Assembly: GCF_910591885.1 (NCBI RefSeq)
Contig: NC_063276.1
Location: 4,154,001 to 4,218,000, forward strand
Length of the DNA stretch: 64,000 nt
Origin: Bombus terrestris
Taxonomy: Eukaryota > Arthropoda > Insecta > Hymenoptera > Apidae
Reading direction: 5' to 3'
Part shown: piece after piece, positions 36,259 through 49,600 of the stretch
How positions within the stretch are numbered: the stretch's first letter is position 1
Layout: the number at the start of each line of letters is the position of its first letter
The notes under the pieces: generated by a model
What the model saw: the letters and a program-made list of their open reading frames with translations, nothing else
Database searches by the model: none
What the model was told of the DNA's origin: nothing
Translations under genes and position numbers: made by a program

Positions 36259-37064
36259 TTGGAAAGAAGCGCTATTGCAAACAAATATATTGCACATATA
36301 CGTGCTAAATATGTTTTATTGGAAAAATACGATAATAACTCGCATGTAAAAGGACTTGGCGGCTGCGAGAGATCCGCGAGCCGCAGGTTAAGAACCGCGC
36401 ATCTGAAGAACCACCTTGTGCCACCTTTCCAACCGCACCATTCTCACCCCACAAGATCCAACGATCCAAAACCTTCCACTCATCCATACCTCCCTGCAGA
36501 AGGAGCGTCCTACCATCTGGAAATACCTGTACTCGAAACGAGCGAACGTAGCCCGTGTCAAGTGCCGCACGATTTGACGCGGACCGCTCCGCTCCGCATA
36601 CCAGGACCACGACGACTTTATGGGCGGCGTTCGTCGCTTGGATTCTCGTTGAATTCTTTCGATCGGGGTTCCTGGCGACTCTCGATTCGCCAGGGGGACA
36701 GCGGGGTGCTTCAGTCGGATTTCTCGATGGCACGTCGCCGATTTCACACCCTAAGTGGCGCGGTGCCTCTGTTCCGGCCACCAACACCGCCTCGCCCTTC
36801 CTATCGCCACAGAGCGCATACAAGTAGCTGCTGGCTGAATAAAAGATGAGATTCACACCGAGTCTTGTTCGCGGCTCTCTCTTCTCGCTTTTTCTGTCGT
36901 TTCTCGCGGCGGCGGTGGCGGCGGCTGCGGCTGGCTGGTTGGCTGGTTGGCTGGCTATGCTTAATAAAGTGACTTCGGAAGCGGCGGGCAAAAGCTTCGA
37001 ACGAGAACGCGCGGGACCGGTCTACGGACGCGGTGAACACGGCAGAATGGAAGCTGGTGGCTGA
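36259..37064. other. GC-rich patch with long overlapping ORFs
   Basis: The longest frames of the window sit here: minus 36305-36991 (228 codons) and plus 36259-36849 (196 codons), overlapping almost completely. Both are compositionally biased, and a GGC/GGCT microsatellite at about 36907-36957 contributes Ala and Pro runs. The plus frame 36846-37064 (72 codons) starts with a typical hydrophobic signal-like segment (SLFSLFLSFLAAAVAAAAAG). This may be a CpG-rich promoter with a first exon; the reading frame, if any, is undecided. Confidence 0.35.
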
Positions 37065-38094
37065 ACACAGGAGACCGGTTCCGATCTTCATCGGACGCTC
37101 GATAAATCGGACGATAGCGTTAAACGCGAGTCCACCGTGTGAGTTTCTCAGGAGACGCGGAGGAGTAGGTGGATGATGGACCAGGATGCGTCTCGGATGT
37201 TGGCTTGGGGCTTTCCAGAGCTTCGCTTTGCATTATTTAGATCTTTGTTCAAGTGTAATAACCAGTTAATTGTTTTTGACGAATATACTCGTCATAGATT
37301 ATCTTTCACGGCACGCTTTTCAAAGAGGTTTGCAACAGCTAACTGGTTATGGTGTGCAAATTAATGATAAGTCTGTAATCGGAAGACAGTAAGTGCTAGC
37401 ATCTCGTGCAATCAGCAGACTATGAATTAATTTGCTGTGTATGCTCTAACACATATATGGTACTTACCATTAACGTCTACAGGTATTATCTAGTAATAGC
37501 TGTTTAAACACAAATCAAAATTCAAGTTTTGAATTATAACATCAACAAGCGTTTTCGAGAGTTTTCGAAGCGGTGATATTTTAATAATAAATACCAGATG
37601 GTGTATCCAGTATTAAATAACAACTAGAATATTACATAGCAAATTAGTTCATAGCCTGGTGATTCCATAAAGGGATAGCGAGTACTGTCTTCCGATTATA
37701 TATAATAATATCATCGTTAACCCGTACATTTCAATCAAACTCGAACATCGTTGTCTAAAGTATAATGATCTCGTGTAATTACATTAATTTATTACGATCC
37801 AAGCCAAATGTTCAAATTCTCATGAACGATAATTTATATACTACACTAGGAACGAAGGCACTTTGACGAATATAAAATTCTGTAAGCTTGAAATAATAGC
37901 GGCAAGAGTAAGAGGAAACGGAAGACTCAATCACGAATGGGTTAAACATCGAACAAATTCGGATCAATAGCCGTACAAAGACAGCCATCATCGCATGGAA
38001 TAATCCTAACCTATCGAGGAAGCCTGGACGATCCGTTGGAACGGCGGGAAGGTTCATATCCATGGATCGTTTCGCAATGCAATTTAGAGGCGCG

Positions 38095-38176
38095 TCTAGG
38101 ACCTAATTGGACCGTCAACGTCTCGTTATCCTGTCTCCCTGTCCCGTGACAGCCGGTACCGGCGTCCTCGGTTCGC
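38095..38176. repeat. Dispersed repeat, copy 2
   Basis: Same sequence as 34195-34354 without the T-rich insertion: TCTAGGACCTAATTGGACCG, then TCAACGTCTCGTTATCCTG, then CGTGACAGCCGGTACCGGCG. The copies are 3.9 kb apart in the same orientation. Confidence 0.8.
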
Positions 38177-38719
38177 AGTTTTCAGTCGTTAAAAGCCAGG
38201 CCCGCGATCCATCGGGCAAATTAAACGTCCCACGGAAAGTCTCTTCTCGTCCTCGTTCCCTTATTGATTCGTAATGGTCGGACGCTCGCTGGCGTGTCTC
38301 ATGCAATCTCCCGATATTGCGAAAAGACGATGGAACGCGGTCCTCTGCGACGAAAACCGGTTCCCAACCGCACAGAACCGAACGCTCGAACCCCCAAATA
38401 TAGGGTAGGCTAGGGGTTATTTGAGACCAGAAGTATATTAAAGTCGAGTTAAGTGATTCACGTGGTAATTAGGCAAATTTGACGATGAAAAGACTACGAT
38501 AATTCGTGGAAATTTTTATTCTTCTCGTGACAATTGGAGAAATAAAACTTGGGAAGAAACTTGCCTCGTCCATCGATTATTACAAACGAGTGGCGTACTT
38601 TGGATGTTTTATTCGTGTTTGCGTATTACGCGTATGTTTGCACTTTCGAATATCCCATTATTGCATAAACATCCGCGCTCTAATTAGCGTATTACCGACT
38701 AGTGGTCTATCTTGATTAG

Positions 38720-38860
38720 ACTAACAGATACTTATGCAAATTCATATTTCTGCGAAAATAATTAACGAAATGGTACGTAAAGGTATAGAATTATTTCACC
38801 TGCTTTAAATAATACAACGAGTATTATACTTACGGTATTTTCTATATTTGTGTTTTCCTA
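38720..38860 (+). repeat. Dispersed repeat family member
   Basis: Shares ATTCATATTT-TG-GAAAATAATTAA-GAAATGGTA, CACCTGCT-TAAATA and ACAACGAGTATT with 54650-54830. The last block is also shared with 56975-57060. Degenerate, non-coding. Confidence 0.55.
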
Positions 38861-39348
38861 GCACGCGCACGTTCGGCCTATTTCTTCACCATCGAATTTC
38901 TCATAAATTCAGAAGAATCGCCAGTCTACCCATGGTATGAGAAATTTCGATTGTTTCGTGCAAAGTTGAAGATTGAATTTCACAATGCTGAATTTAAGGT
39001 AACTCGAGTAACCATTCGTTAGCAAATATCGTTTAGGGTATCTTTTGATAACTGTAGTATCGGTGATATTCCAACGGGAAACGTTGACAGTCATGGACTC
39101 GAATTATCGATGACGCCGAGCGTATTTGCATAATGACCAGCGTTGTATAATTAAATGGAACACGTACCAATAGATCGCTCGTCCGCCTCTGGTATGTATG
39201 CACGGTTTAAGTTTGATAATATATATATCGGGTGAAAATTTCAGGAGAATTTCGTCAGTTAATGGAAATTTGTGAGTTCGACAGATACAATGAAAGTTTG
39301 AGAAGAAGATGATAAATTAGATTCAGTATGTTATGATATTGGTTAGTA

Positions 39349-39548
39349 TTAGGTTATTCCAAAAGTTCCTTTCGTTTTATAAGGAAGTAGTTGCACAACA
39401 TTTTTTGTTTTATATTATTTTATTAATCCATTTTATTTCATTACTACAAAATGGATCATACATAAATCCATAAAATAATATAAAACAACAAATGTTGTGC
39501 ATCCATTATTTCACTTATGAAACGAAAGAAACTTTTGGGACAACTTAA
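39349..39548. mobile_element. 200-bp mariner-type MITE with TA target duplication
   Basis: The left end TTAGGTTATTCCAAAAGTTC and the right end (reverse complement) TTAAGTTGTCCCAAAAGTTT begin long inverted repeats that continue through CTTTCGTTT-ATAAG and TGCACAACATTT-TTGTTTTA into the middle. TA flanks at 39347-39348 and 39549-39550. No coding capacity. Related ends occur at 50718-50925. Confidence 0.85.
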
Positions 39549-42500
39549 TAGTACCATAGAATACGAATTATGTAGTAGGAAATCAATCACAGTTTCAGTT
39601 CATATATTCTTTTCGTTCAGAATTGTTTATATTTTAAACTAATTTATGCCAAATATTAATAAATCCTTCTTTATAAATTTAAAAAGACTTCGACAATTTT
39701 GATCTAAGAAGACTATTCGCTAAGTTACGTTTCACGAAAAATGCCCTACTTGATAGCTACATTCTCACACCTTAATAAAACCACGTTAAAAACCAACCGG
39801 TCGTTTCTACCGCAAACTACGTATCTGTGTTCTCGATCACGGTACAAACATCCATCAAGCCACCATTGCAACCCATACGCTCGAAAGCAAACGAAACCTC
39901 TGTGCTAAGACAATCTTTCAGCAAAGAAAAAAACCTCTTCGAACGCCGACTAAAAGCGGTGTTTTCACCCCGGGGACGCGACGGATCGCAGACAATCTTG
40001 GAATCCCGATAAGACAGGGGCGTGCCAGGTGAAAATCGGCTGGCGGACAGAGGTTTCCGTAAAGCCGGAGCGTAATCGCGGTCGTCTGAATTACCGTGGT
40101 CGCACTAATGGCCAAATTAAGCGGCGTTTCTATACGGAATTACGGAAGCCGCCGCGCCGATATTTCAAGCATTCGCCGCCGTTAAGGCGAAGTAACGAGG
40201 CGAGATAAGGCGCCCCACCGTACTTAAGGCCCTTAGGGCCCTGCTTAGGGGCCCACACAGAAGCCACCGCCAGCTGACTCACCCCACCACCGTCGTTCAG
40301 GGCCCAGAAGCCTATCTTCGTCGAACGCGCAGCGCCAGACCATCGTACTGTCCTCCTCCACGCGTCTCAGTCGGAACAGAGTGTGTGGGGCCACGCATTT
40401 ATTTGATGGTGTTTCACGTTCTCCGCGGAGAAATTATCGCTACGAGGTATGCTCACTTACTGTGACCAACCGCGCGAGTAGCAGTGGCTTTGAGTCGCTT
40501 TTGAGATCGTTGTTTCACGCGTCAACGTTATGGACGATCCTCCAGGTCCGGCTCATCCTACACTTGCTTCCTCTGGGCAAAATTGAATTGTGCGACATAG
40601 ATTCGAGTTTCTTAATTATTTAGTTATTAAGTTATTCAGTCAAAAATTGTACGATTTTGTATTACGAAATAAGATTAGCTTCCGTGTGGAACGTTTTAGC
40701 GTCAGGTAGAAGAATGTTTAAAAAATATAAATCGAAGGGGAAACTATGCAAAGGTTGATCGCGTAAGTCACAGATTGAGTTGGCAGGGGAACTTTAGAAA
40801 ATCATAGTTTGTCGTACCTGGATTTCTTCAAATTTCATTATATCGTAGAATGTATATAAGCGAAGGAAGAAGTAGATGTAGAAGTAGTAGGGAGGATATG
40901 AAGTAAACCCTTGAAACATCCTCTCGTAATTAAAATGTTGAAATTCAAGATTCAATTAATTTAGATTGACTGGACAAAGATTACAAGTTAAATGTCGCGT
41001 TGATGCAACGTCGCTCCTTGATGGTATAATATTATCTAGAATTTTCAAGTCTTAAAATCTTCGATCCCAAGTCAGCTGTGTGGAGTGTTCGCGTCACGAG
41101 GATCTGCATTCACATAGCGTTTGAAAGATCGTTTCCTCGTTTCAGGCAAATTGTGACAGCAGTCTGGCGTACAAGTTAGCGATTGTTATAGCGGTTGAGT
41201 AATTGAAGACAGCTGTGGGTAGTGGAATTTAGAGAAACTCGGCTTCCCTTTAATTCGTGAGCATAAATTACGTTTCCTGCTGATACTAATCGGCCTCGTT
41301 GACGTTTACACGGGGAATTACAGGGTGGCTAGACAAATTTCACAGATGCTCATGGAAATAGAAATTATTCCGCGACACCGCAGGTGTGGTGTAACAAAGG
41401 CAAGATTCTATAGTATAATTCACACATGCTGTGGGAACACATTAAGTAGCGGATTCTTTTTATTTCGGTGTCGCATCATCGTCGTTTAAATTCGTCGTGA
41501 TCAGGTCGCTGATCGCTGCTCACCATCCAACCTTATCTTTAATTCGTTCACCAGGAAGTTTCCAATTTTTCTTTGACTGATTCATCGTTTGCAGTCAACA
41601 ACAGATCGTTAAGATTATCGGCAACTGGTTGTCAGCTGAGATCAGACGCTGCAACCGATCTTTCTGCCACTAGATCGTACTTTAAAGCGAATTCTTTGTC
41701 TACAAAGAATAGCTCGAAGTAATTTAACCTAACGTTAAAATTGCGAGATTTTCTAAACACGCGAGAATCATTCTTTCGTTTATAAAAATTATTACGTCGA
41801 ATCATTACCTTTATGCTATCCCAAGAAGATTTTAAGACAAGTATAAATGACAAAATTTTCAAAATGCAGAGAACATTCATATGCTATCGAACATCGAAAA
41901 ACTCGGAAACTTGTAACAGAGTATGAAAATAGATATCCTAAAAATACCTCATTTTTGGAAGAAGGTCATTCGTGTTGTACCAGTTTCCGTCTGGTCTTCC
42001 ACGAATCGCGTATCAACGAAAACGATTATCTCGATTCATTCGACGTACGTGTACAACGCACGCTTTACAAATTCGGCAGATGAGCGGCATTAAACTCGTG
42101 GAAAAGCTCAGTGGTGAGCGATGAATGGCATTAAAATCGTTCAAGGATGACCGAGGATTAAGATCGCGTTTCGGTGTGCCGAACACAGAGGGACCTTTCG
42201 CCTGTTTTCCGGCCAATTTAGAGCGATTACGCGTCCACGCCAGATCCGCCCGATCCTCCCTCTCCTTCTTCGAGCATCAGGATAATTGCACACGCCAAAA
42301 GATATATTACATATACCAACCTGTCGCGAAGCTTGCTCGTTCGCCATTAGCACCGGCAACGTGATTGTTTCCGGGCTGGCAATTTAATGCACCGGGTTTC
42401 CTTATCTCGCACGACCGTGATTTTTCTTACTCCAACTTTTATACTAACGACGTATCCACTACACATACATATTCATTTACAGTTCATACAAGTTCAGATT

Positions 42501-44208
42501 TACATCATTCAGTTACATACACATTTATTACACTACCCAACGTGTGTCTTTTTTTTATACGAGGATAATCCAGACCGTATGGCTTTAAGAAATTAATTTC
42601 CATATAATCAACTCTCGCGTTTAAGCATTCGCCATTCAATATCCTTGGATATTATAGCAAACCGACGATATCCTTGACCCTTATTCGAACGAAAGGGATT
42701 TGATGTCAGAGAAGTGATTGTTCCATTATCGGAATATTTTTGTCTCCCTGTAAATTCGAATATCGGAGACTCCACCGTTCTACGTTTTAAACAAACATGT
42801 AGACCGGTGATTTTTTTATCTTTTTCCTCTCGTGACGCACATAAAGTAATCACTGCGATTATTCTTATATATGTATATTACACACATTATACTTAGTTCA
42901 GGACATTTCGACGACTATCGTTGTTCCGGTAGCTGTCACCTCTTCGTTTGACGATCTTAGGAGAAAGTGCAGTTGAAATATGAAAAATTCTATTCGGAAA
43001 TAAATTTACAGTATGTGACATAAATGACGAATCAAACTTTGAGGAGAGACAGAGGATCGGGGAGAAGCATCGCTTCTTCCACATACAAGATCAAAGCTTA
43101 CTATACCGAAGCATCGTTACCCGCGTGTCCTCGGTTTCCCTATCAGTAGATTCGTCCGCGGAGCGGGCGTATTAAAATGACAGAAATTGGCCGCGCCCGA
43201 GGTGCGTTGTCCAATGGACGGGCCGGTGGGTCCCCGTCATTTCCATATTGTAATGTCCCGTATCCTGTCGAGGCCGGCCGATATTATGCGCTAACAAACC
43301 ATTTAGGCCAGGTGTTAAATTGTCTGTGACGGGTTGGAACGGTCGATACCCGGTTGTCGTCTCCTTCTTCGGCCCCGCGTAGCGTAATTCTTGCGCGTGT
43401 AACCGAAAGATCGAGTCGTTAATGGCTGCAAATTGGTCAGAAAAACGGACCCTGGGTGCCGACTGAAAAAAGGTCCGCCCGTTTCCTGTTTACGATCCAT
43501 CGAGACGACGAACGAGGACTCTCTGCCTCTCTCTCTTTCTCTTTCAACATCCTTCTCATGGTTTTCCTTTTTCCTTTTTTATCATCTTTCTCTCTCTTCT
43601 TTAGAGGGCCCACGGTGACTGGTTATAATCGATTCGATCGGCCAATTCTTCGGACGGAGTCATTAGTAGACGGTCGTCATGAAATTTAATCCTTCGCTGC
43701 ATCGCGCGCTGCTCTCTTCTTTTCAACCCGGGACCCTAAAGAGTTGTTTATTATGTTCCTTTTTCCTGCGCTTCGTCAGGCCGATCGTAGTGTCCGATAG
43801 CAGGTAGACCGGCGATCAAACTGTCCACCTAATGCTGGCTAATAAGCCATGGGAGGAATAAAAGTTCAGGTTTTATTGATATCAACACTTCCTGCGTCTT
43901 TCGAAGAGATCGGTGGTCGGTCAAGAACGTTGCTCATTGGTAGCCAGATCTTTTGATACGCGTGTTTAACGGTTACTGAGTTTTCGGAAGGTTAAGAGCG
44001 TGATTTTATCGTTTGATTCGGTTGCAGTCGAAATGCTCAGATTATCGAGTACAGGAAATCCTAACCGATATATTTTAATCCTTTCTTTTACGATCGAGCA
44101 AATGTTAGTTCCGAAGAACCGAACGAAGCTGGCGAAAATAGTTACTTTCCCAATCTAATTACGCAAGAGAAGCTGAAAGTTTCAGAGATGAATGAATATT
44201 CTCAGCTG
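39549..44208. other. No gene assigned
   Basis: A GC-rich patch at 40110-40420 contains clustered GGCCC/GGGCC strings (CCCTTAGGGCCC near 40230). CT-rich tracts lie at 43515-43605. Frames of up to 85 codons show no domain. TACAGGGTGGCTAGAC at about 41329 resembles a transposon-end motif, but I find no partner. Confidence 0.45.
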
Positions 44209-44310
44209 TATACAATTGCTATTTAATATAATAATATGCTATTAATATTAATGCTATTAATATTATGCTATTAATATTAATATATAATAATAATATGCTA
44301 TTTAAACGTA
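44209..44310. repeat. AT-rich short tandem repeat
   Basis: The unit ATGCTATTAATATTA is repeated about three times, with AATATAATAATATGCTATT on both sides. Low-complexity DNA. Confidence 0.8.
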
Positions 44311-44400
44311 AGCAAACGTACTAAATTTCGTATGATTTCGTAGTACTTCGTTTGAATAAGAAAACCTCGACGCTATGAGAATGAAATGCACATACGAGTT

Positions 44401-44528
44401 TATAGAAACTGAGAAAAAGCGCTTTAAAAGAAACCCAGCCACTGACGATTGCCGGTAATCGAAAAGAATTTTGGCCATTTATAATTATCATTGCTAAACA
44501 AAATTATTTCAACCAAGATACTGATCCT
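44401..44528. repeat. Dispersed direct repeat, copy 1
   Basis: Matches 46543-46667 in the same orientation: ACTGAGAAA-AGCGCTTT, CCCAGCCACTGACGAT, then AAACAAAATTATTTCAACCA and AGATACTGATCCTT. About 2.1 kb apart. Non-coding. Confidence 0.9.
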
Positions 44529-46542
44529 TGCAATTTGCTAATAGTCCAATTGGAATTGTTACGATCGCCTTGTCACTATAGACTCTTCTTTATCATCCTG
44601 ATTTGAGGGAACCAAATGGATAGTTGGGTTAGCGACACGCGTAAGAATTGACTTGGTTACGTTTTGCCGAGAAAAGACAGGCAGAATCGAGGGATAATAA
44701 TAGGCGAAATTTCTGCTGGTGGCGATTCGCAGGAAGTGACTTCCGGCGCGGCGTCGAAGCGGCAACTTCACGGATTCACCTGTGTTCCACGCGAATCCTC
44801 CAGGTGTCCCTTCCTGTCTCGCTGTGAGAAATTCCTAGACCGCTTGGGGAGCGTCTTTTATTAGCGGAACACGTCAATCATTATCATCGTGGATTTTTTC
44901 TACGGACATATGGTTCCGGAGAACGCACTGTTGCAACCGTTAGAAGGTTAATTAATCTCTCGGAAGTATCGCGATACTTCAAAGAAAGTATCGTTACTTC
45001 CTCGAAGGAAGACGGTTTCGGAATATTTCTGTCTTTAGAATGCCAGGCATTGGGTGGATCTAAACGTAGAGAAAGTTGCGTGGAATTATAAGAAGATTAG
45101 ATTTAGGAAAATTAGATTAGGAAAAGAAGATAGATACAATGTAGTCGGAATATTATGTTACGTACGGTATAACGACATAATATTATCGCAAAATATTATA
45201 TTCGTGCGACATAATTATACGATATTATGACATGATATTCATGATGTTCATGTGATATAACGTAATATTACAAAATTTGTATTCATACGATGCAATGATA
45301 CCATATTACCATACAATGTTGTGTTTTACCATGTATCTACCATTTAAGACCTATATTTATCAAAGCTGCTCTACCAAAATTGAAGTTCGGAGCATGTCCG
45401 CCTATTTTCGAGACACGTAATCCAATTGAAATATTGCAAATAGAACATGGCAGGATGATTTTGCGTTATACTAAAACTATCTTAGAAGGTTACAACGTCG
45501 TAAAATTTACTCCCAAACATTAGAGGATTAACCGAACCAAAAAAGGATCAAAGTGCAAGCAGAACCAAACTCGCTGAAAGGCCAAAGCTCGAGCTTGATC
45601 CAAAAAATTAGTGCGGAAGCAAATTGAGATAAACACGAGTTCAGAAAATTCCGAAGCTTCAATCGACGTGACAGCAACTCCTCTAGTAACACGAATCGAC
45701 GCAGAACTAATTGTAAAACCAATGAAATTGGAAAGTTTGTTCGAAATCGACCTGACGAATCCTGTTACTCTTCTTATTTTACCCTAATCGAATATGATTT
45801 CACGTTTGAAAGGATGTAACAATAGCGCGATATAACGGCAGACTATCGTTGTCGTCTTCCCCTAAGCGTCGGCTGCGCTCGTTTCGCAACACCAGAAACC
45901 ACTGGCGTGTCGCGGTCGTCCAGCAACGATTTGACATATGGGACACTTCCTACCGGCGTCGATTCACCGTCATTATTCCGCGTCCCGCGGTGCACGCGTG
46001 TGCTGCACGCCAATAAGCGTCACGCTCGCCCGCCGGACGCGGATTCGATTATCGTTCCGAGGGAAATTAAACGGCCGCCGAATATGTGGGATACGCGCGT
46101 TACGGACAGGTGCATCTTTCCTTTTCCGATGGAAAATTCTACTCCAAAATTTCTACGCTGTCAAAGATTCCATACATAAACGTTGAAACATGTGAAAGGA
46201 AGGAAAATCAAGGAAAAGAAAGAGCGAGAGACACTAATTTCTGAGTACACAGTGTGCGAGACATAATCGACGTATACATTTGTTCGCAACGGTCAACCAG
46301 CTGAAGGTTTCTTAATGTATTAAACCACAGTAGTTGGTAGAGTAACGTATTATTTCACATGTTTCACTCTGATGTATTCCACGAATTTTTATATTCCAAT
46401 CTCGCTATTGTTTCAACCAACAGAAAGACGTAGTATCGGCAAAAAGAACCTTTAAGATTTAGGACAAGAACTTGGAATAAAAGTTCACGCGCGATGGTGA
46501 CAGTTCTTTCGCTTTTTCTTGGCGCTTAAGAAACTTTTAGTG
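44529..46542. other. No gene assigned
   Basis: Contains an 18-bp palindrome (44963-44980) and AT-rich low-complexity DNA rich in CATAATATTA-like strings at 45150-45330. GC-rich at 45900-46110 with two overlapping plus frames. No supported exon. Confidence 0.45.
44963..44980. promoter_or_regulatory. Perfect 18-bp palindrome
   Basis: GAAGTATCGCGATACTTC is its own reverse complement, and a third half-site AAAGTATCG follows at 44985. Symmetric sites of this kind can bind dimeric factors, but the sequence alone does not show a function. Confidence 0.3.
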
Positions 46543-46667
46543 ATAGAACTGAGAAAGAGCGCTTTGTAAAAATCCCAGCCACTGACGATCGACTAATCGA
46601 AGAGAATTTTGATCATTTGTAATTATTATTCCTAAACAAAATTATTTCAACCAAGATACTGATCCTT
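46543..46667. repeat. Dispersed direct repeat, copy 2
   Basis: Second copy of 44401-44528; slightly shorter around the GACGAT-G-AATCGA-AAGAATTTT-G-CATTT block. Confidence 0.9.
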
Positions 46668-49600
46668 AACCAAGACTTTAGTGATAGAAAAACGCGACTA
46701 ATAAAGAAGATCGTGCAAAGAACGCAGCAAAATAAATAACGTTTGAAATTCTTGAAATATATATCCGCCTGTTAACGCTACTCGCTGCAGGCTAAACCAT
46801 TATGTCCAATTACGTAGAAAGTGGACGTCTCAACGTTCGTCTCGAAGAAGCTTGCCACGAGCCACCCCGCACACCATCACAGCACACTTTGCATAGAAAC
46901 CAGGAATCGTGCAGAACACCTTGAAACTCGCTCTCGTCTCTTCTTTCCTCCCAGTCGGAAAATAGCATCGCAACGAATGACACGAGGTAACGCGGCAGGG
47001 CGAGAGGGGTGGTTTACGATAAATCACCGAAAAACGGCAATTTCCGCGAAAGGGGAAAACGGCGGTTGGCTGTGACGAGAACATATTACGGACGACAGAG
47101 AGGTGTGCAGTGTGTTTGACCAGCGGTCCCACAGGCTCGTTTGTTCCTGCGCCGTGCAAAGACACGCGCATCGGAGCGTGCACGCGTGCAACGCTCGCGG
47201 ACGAGCGGGGGCGGCGGCCACCACCGTCCCTTTATAGATTTGTAGACGAGACCACGGTCATTCGACACTGCGTTTGACCACACCCTCGGTTGTACCAAGA
47301 TTTATGGCGCTTCTCCGCTACCCCCGCTCACGGCTCCATCGTTTCCGCTCGATCCCTCCACTGCCCACCGCCAGAGGAAACCTTGTTACCAATTCCGATC
47401 GGCAGTTTGGATTGTAACTACCGTATCGGTCCGCGTGCCACCAGTTTCCAGTTTCCGTGGTTGCGGCAAGATTTCGGTGAAACGACCTCTTAATTATACG
47501 CTTGTCAAAGATTGATGATTGTTTACTGTAAATTTATGTGAAACGATAAGGCTACGAGTTGTTAAACGTAGAGGGTAACGAGGCGAATCAATGAGGAAAA
47601 TTCGGTCGAAATGAACAATGGTGTTTTTTAAGAGAACAATGCTTATCGTTTATATCGTTTATTTCAATATTCGAAAAGTTTGATGACTGACAAGAATTCT
47701 ATTGGTTTCTAAATTTCTTCTGATTTTCAAAATATCTTTCTCCAATTTTTTAAACGTCTATGCCCTCTCTTCTAATTTTTGGAATATTTCTCCAGGCTTG
47801 AAGAACTTGCTTCGATCGTTCGCTAGTCGCTGTTGCGTTTTTCGGCCAAAGTTTATCTCTTCGTCCGAAAATTCCGTCATCGTCTCGGGAATGGTCGGTT
47901 CCTCGTCTTCTTTCTTCGACGGCGATGACGACGGCATAAAAGTTTTTACAGCTTTTCCTGGCTGACCGGCAGATAATAAAGTTTTTGCGTTAAGTGAGGT
48001 TTCTAGTAGCCGAATCGATTACACGGGTAGTAAACTAGATAAGCGTAATTACCGTAATCGATATTCCTTGGAGCGGCATTCCGTGAAGCAGCCGGCCCCA
48101 AATGACGGCTACATATGGTGATCATAACGAGCGTGTCCTTAGGGGAGGGAAAATGTCGTGTTGCCCTTAAACGACCCAATGGAGTCAAGTTAAAGGTCGA
48201 CGAGGAGGAGAAAAAAGAGAATATAATGGACGAGGTACACCTGTTCGCCCGTGATAAACCGTTTTAACGACGTGTCTATTTTAATGGCTCCAACATGCTC
48301 ACGCAAGAGATCATGTCTTTGGTCATCGCTAAGTACCAATAGTTTAAGCGTTTTGTGCATTATCTTCGAATGAACTTTCCAATTTCTATAGATATATTTA
48401 CAGACGACTGGCCATAGTCAATACAATATTTACTTTATAACGTAAACAAAAATTGCTGATTTGTAGATTAAAAAGAAATCAGCTTTTACTTATTACTTGC
48501 GTATAAGCAACTATTGACGTTTTATAGATCCTAATGCGATCAGTAGAAATATTTTAATTCGTAAGACTATCTAATTGCACGATTATTAACAATAACATCG
48601 TTTAAGCATTTATGAGAAACTAAAAAGCGCAAGAATGGATGCAACGGAGTACACAAAGCTGTACAAAATATCCAAAATGTAGCACTTGTTGCAACGTTAG
48701 CCTCTGCTAGTGGCATTGGAAGGTTAAAAATCTGCATGAACCCTACAGTCTGTGATTCACGAATTGGTTTGTTATCCAAATTACTATTTTGCAGAATAGA
48801 GTTCGAAATCAACCCTAATCTCTCTAAACTCTACATAAAATCTAATCTGAAAATCAAAAGACTCGAGAGATACATTTTCGCAAAATATGAAAAATAATCT
48901 GAAGAGTCTTCGTTGCGAGACAAGAAGCGAGAACGATCAATCACGAGGGTAACAGAAATTAACATTCCTTCCGGGAACATCTTCAACGAGCTGCCTTTCG
49001 AAAGAATTTTCCTCTTGACCGAATAACTGAACGAAGCCGGCTCGATTTCGTCTTTTTAAAGTATCCGAAAGTCAGTGGGCTGCTTTCTTTCTTCTGTCTT
49101 AGGGACGATTATTCGTGCGGACACACAGATTAGCCTGTTGGTTTGTGGATCGTGGCTCCAAGGGGATCAACCCCAAGGATTAGCTCCCGGTGTGGATGAA
49201 GAGATTATTTTGCGGAGATAAGCCAGGATCGCTTGTCGGATGACCAGGATCGGTGAAACCGAGTATCACTGGATCGTCTGAATGGGATATTGGAACTTAA
49301 AGCTAATCGTATCGCGTGACAGGGAAAAGTCGAATTGTTTGGAAATAGACCAGGCAATCTTCTTAAATAATTGACAGGCTCGTAACGAAAGGGATCCACG
49401 TTTCTGTCCAATATGTTCCGCTTTTAATAAACTAAACATTCATTATGTCGCATAATTCCTATAAGTACGTATATTTGTCGTTATATCGCGGACCAAGCGT
49501 GTCTCATTAAATTATAATAAACTAATAAATTATAATAGAATACAACGATTAAATTATGACAAGAAGACAAGGTTTTTCTAGAACCGAGTAATTTTCATGC

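Larger units (their letters stand above)
37065..39348. other. No gene seen
   Basis: Contains dispersed-repeat copy 2 (38095-38176) and a member of a second dispersed family (38720-38860), both listed separately. The rest is AT-rich with short frames. Confidence 0.5.

Noticed and set aside
36305..36991. 228-codon minus ORF as a real gene
   Set aside because: It overlaps an equally long plus ORF in GC-rich DNA, its Ala/Pro/Gln runs come from a microsatellite, and no domain is seen.
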